Shown here: positions 62,719 to 64,000 of the stretch, in pieces
Layout: each line of letters starts with the position of its first letter
How positions within the stretch are numbered: the stretch's first letter is position 1
Assembly: GCA_009617715.1 (NCBI GenBank)
Contig: VTFK01000068.1
Coordinates: 496,001-560,000 of the forward strand
DNA length: 64,000 nt
Direction of reading: 5' to 3'
Origin: Plectrocnemia conspersa
Taxonomy: Eukaryota > Arthropoda > Insecta > Trichoptera > Polycentropodidae
Position numbers and translations under genes: made by a program
Notes under the pieces: model-generated
Database searches by the model: none
What the model was told of the DNA's origin: nothing
The model's input: only the letters and a program-made list of their open reading frames with translations

Positions 62719-64000
62719 AAATTCTCTTTAGCTACTTCAACTCATAGAGAATATTGTATATGTTCAAAAAAAAAAATATTAAGCTTTTAATTCTGTAAAA
62801 TATTTCTATAGCATTTTGTAATCTTTACAATTCAATAACTATTATATAAAGTCGATAACGATTCCTAAAGAAAGAAAAATTATGAAGGAAAATATTTTTT
62901 TAATAAATAAGTAAGTGCAACGCTAATATATGTAGTTTGATAAGCTTTATTAACCAATATATAGGCGTAGATTATTTTTTAAGTTACGTAAAAATACACT
63001 ATTCTTCTTTTGAGTTGCCTTAATTACGTCCCTAAGTATAAGAAGTCTTAGTCACATTAACAATTAGCATTAGTGTAACAGTCAAAAGTTAATTTTTCTT
63101 CTATGAAAAAAGTTTGAATTTATTTTTATTTTGTTCTATATATCGCTTGTAATGTTCATTCAATATTTTCTACGCTTTGAAAACTGGCATAAAGTGCTTT
63201 TAACTGTAGACCGGATGAAAAATATGAAAAGTTTTCCGTACAAAAGGTGAACGCTCATGGCGCATATGCTCCGAAAACACCGCAAGGAAACGAGAGAGTT
63301 GAAACAAAGGCGGTACGAGATTTCGTTCCTTTTTTTATTTTATACATGCCATGTGGAATTTTCATTATATCCCTTTGTTTCGCCCGAGAACTAAATGCAT
63401 AATAAAGTATTTCATTCTTCTTATGTAACTGATATATACACAATAAGTAGAAAAATTATACGTATTAAAATCTTAACAAATAAATATTGAATTTTTGATT
63501 CACTGGCATACATATTATATTTAGCCACTGATATTGAAATAATATTTGGAATGTAAAAATGCATATCTAATTAAAATGTAAGCGAATATGTCTCTCTTTT
63601 TGTGTGTTAAAATTTGTCGTTTTAATTCTATCAAGCGCCAGGTTCGTTTTAAACGGTTACCAAAAACTTGTATAAAATTTTAATTACTAAAACTGTAAAG
63701 CTATTGTAACTGAAATATTTATATGAAAGTGTTATATACATTGGATTAAAATATTATTATTTAATTCAATTCAAAAAAAGGTGTTACCACAATGTATTCA
63801 AGTGTTAGCAACATATGTTATCTTGTTTAAAAAAATATACTAATGAATACACCCTCACACATTCACGAGGTACAACGGGTCATTAATTAATGGCCCATTG
63901 TCCCTCTTGTTTGTGTGTGTCTCTCTGACAATTCTCGCAATAAATGACCCGTGCGTAATTATTTCTGGGTAACAATTTCTACCCACGAACCGTGTCATTA
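62719..64000. other. intergenic, nothing recognised
   Basis: A+T-rich with two slightly more complex patches near 63180-63380 and 63840-64000. The last holds near-inverse GACCCGT/ACGGGTC words (about 63893 and 63945). No gene or element identified. Confidence 0.5.

Overview
This is an A+T-rich (by eye about 70 percent or more) stretch of animal nuclear DNA with no intact protein-coding gene, no convincing functional tRNA or rRNA gene and no prokaryote-style operon. The repeat content (Jockey/CR1-group non-LTR retrotransposons, pogo/Tigger, Tc1, hAT and piggyBac-like DNA transposons, tRNA-derived SINEs) points to an arthropod, most likely an insect. The order cannot be settled from the sequence alone. 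The window reads as a large intergenic or intronic region that has collected and eroded transposable elements.

Layout. 0.6-9.7 kb is the densest part. It holds four kinds of decayed coding element: a CR1/Jockey-group reverse transcriptase (best copy 3.96-5.35 kb, plus strand), two minus-strand Jockey-type reverse transcriptases (1.8-3.25 kb and 7.9-9.7 kb), and a hAT transposase tail (3.4-3.7 kb). Each minus-strand Jockey fragment is split by an internally deleted Tigger element flanked by a TA duplication (2202-3061 and 8414-9479). 10-12.4 kb has a cluster of stem-loops, a hAT-end-like repeat, a 215-bp foldback palindrome, a decayed SINE and a hAT (ZBED5/SCAND3-like) transposase remnant. At 15.4-16.5 kb a 957-bp element with perfect 27-bp inverted ends and a TTA target duplication sits inside the last codons of a Tc1 transposase remnant. 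16.5-33 kb is mostly A+T-rich sequence with a 118-bp (AT)n tract, a third Jockey reverse-transcriptase fragment (23.1-23.5 kb, plus strand), a 238-bp piggyBac-like MITE (25.4 kb) and SINE copies. 33.4-34.2 kb is a local direct duplication. 34-64 kb contains further SINEs of two families, a CR1-like fragment (39 kb), a third Tigger derivative (57.3-58.2 kb), an inverted-repeat element (55.3-55.8 kb) and an unidentified repeat pair (50.1 and 54.9 kb).

Scattered through the A+T-rich background are islands of 200-500 bp that are richer in G+C and CpG and of higher complexity (about 1.0, 10.1, 17.4, 21.8, 29.2, 32.2, 35.7, 40.2, 41.9, 45.6, 49.4, 52.8 and 59.0 kb). None carries a recognisable coding domain. 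They are the best candidates for non-coding regulatory DNA, but that is inference.

The elements act together only as an insertion history. Jockey copies came first and were later hit by Tigger derivatives. A Tc1 copy was hit by the TTA-duplicating element. The three Tigger copies share one internal deletion, so they most likely spread as a non-autonomous family mobilised in trans. I found no clear new multi-gene system. The most useful leads are the TTA-duplicating element with its readable empty site, the Tigger deletion family that keeps its DNA-binding half, the foldback palindrome near 11 kb and the two tRNA-derived SINE families.
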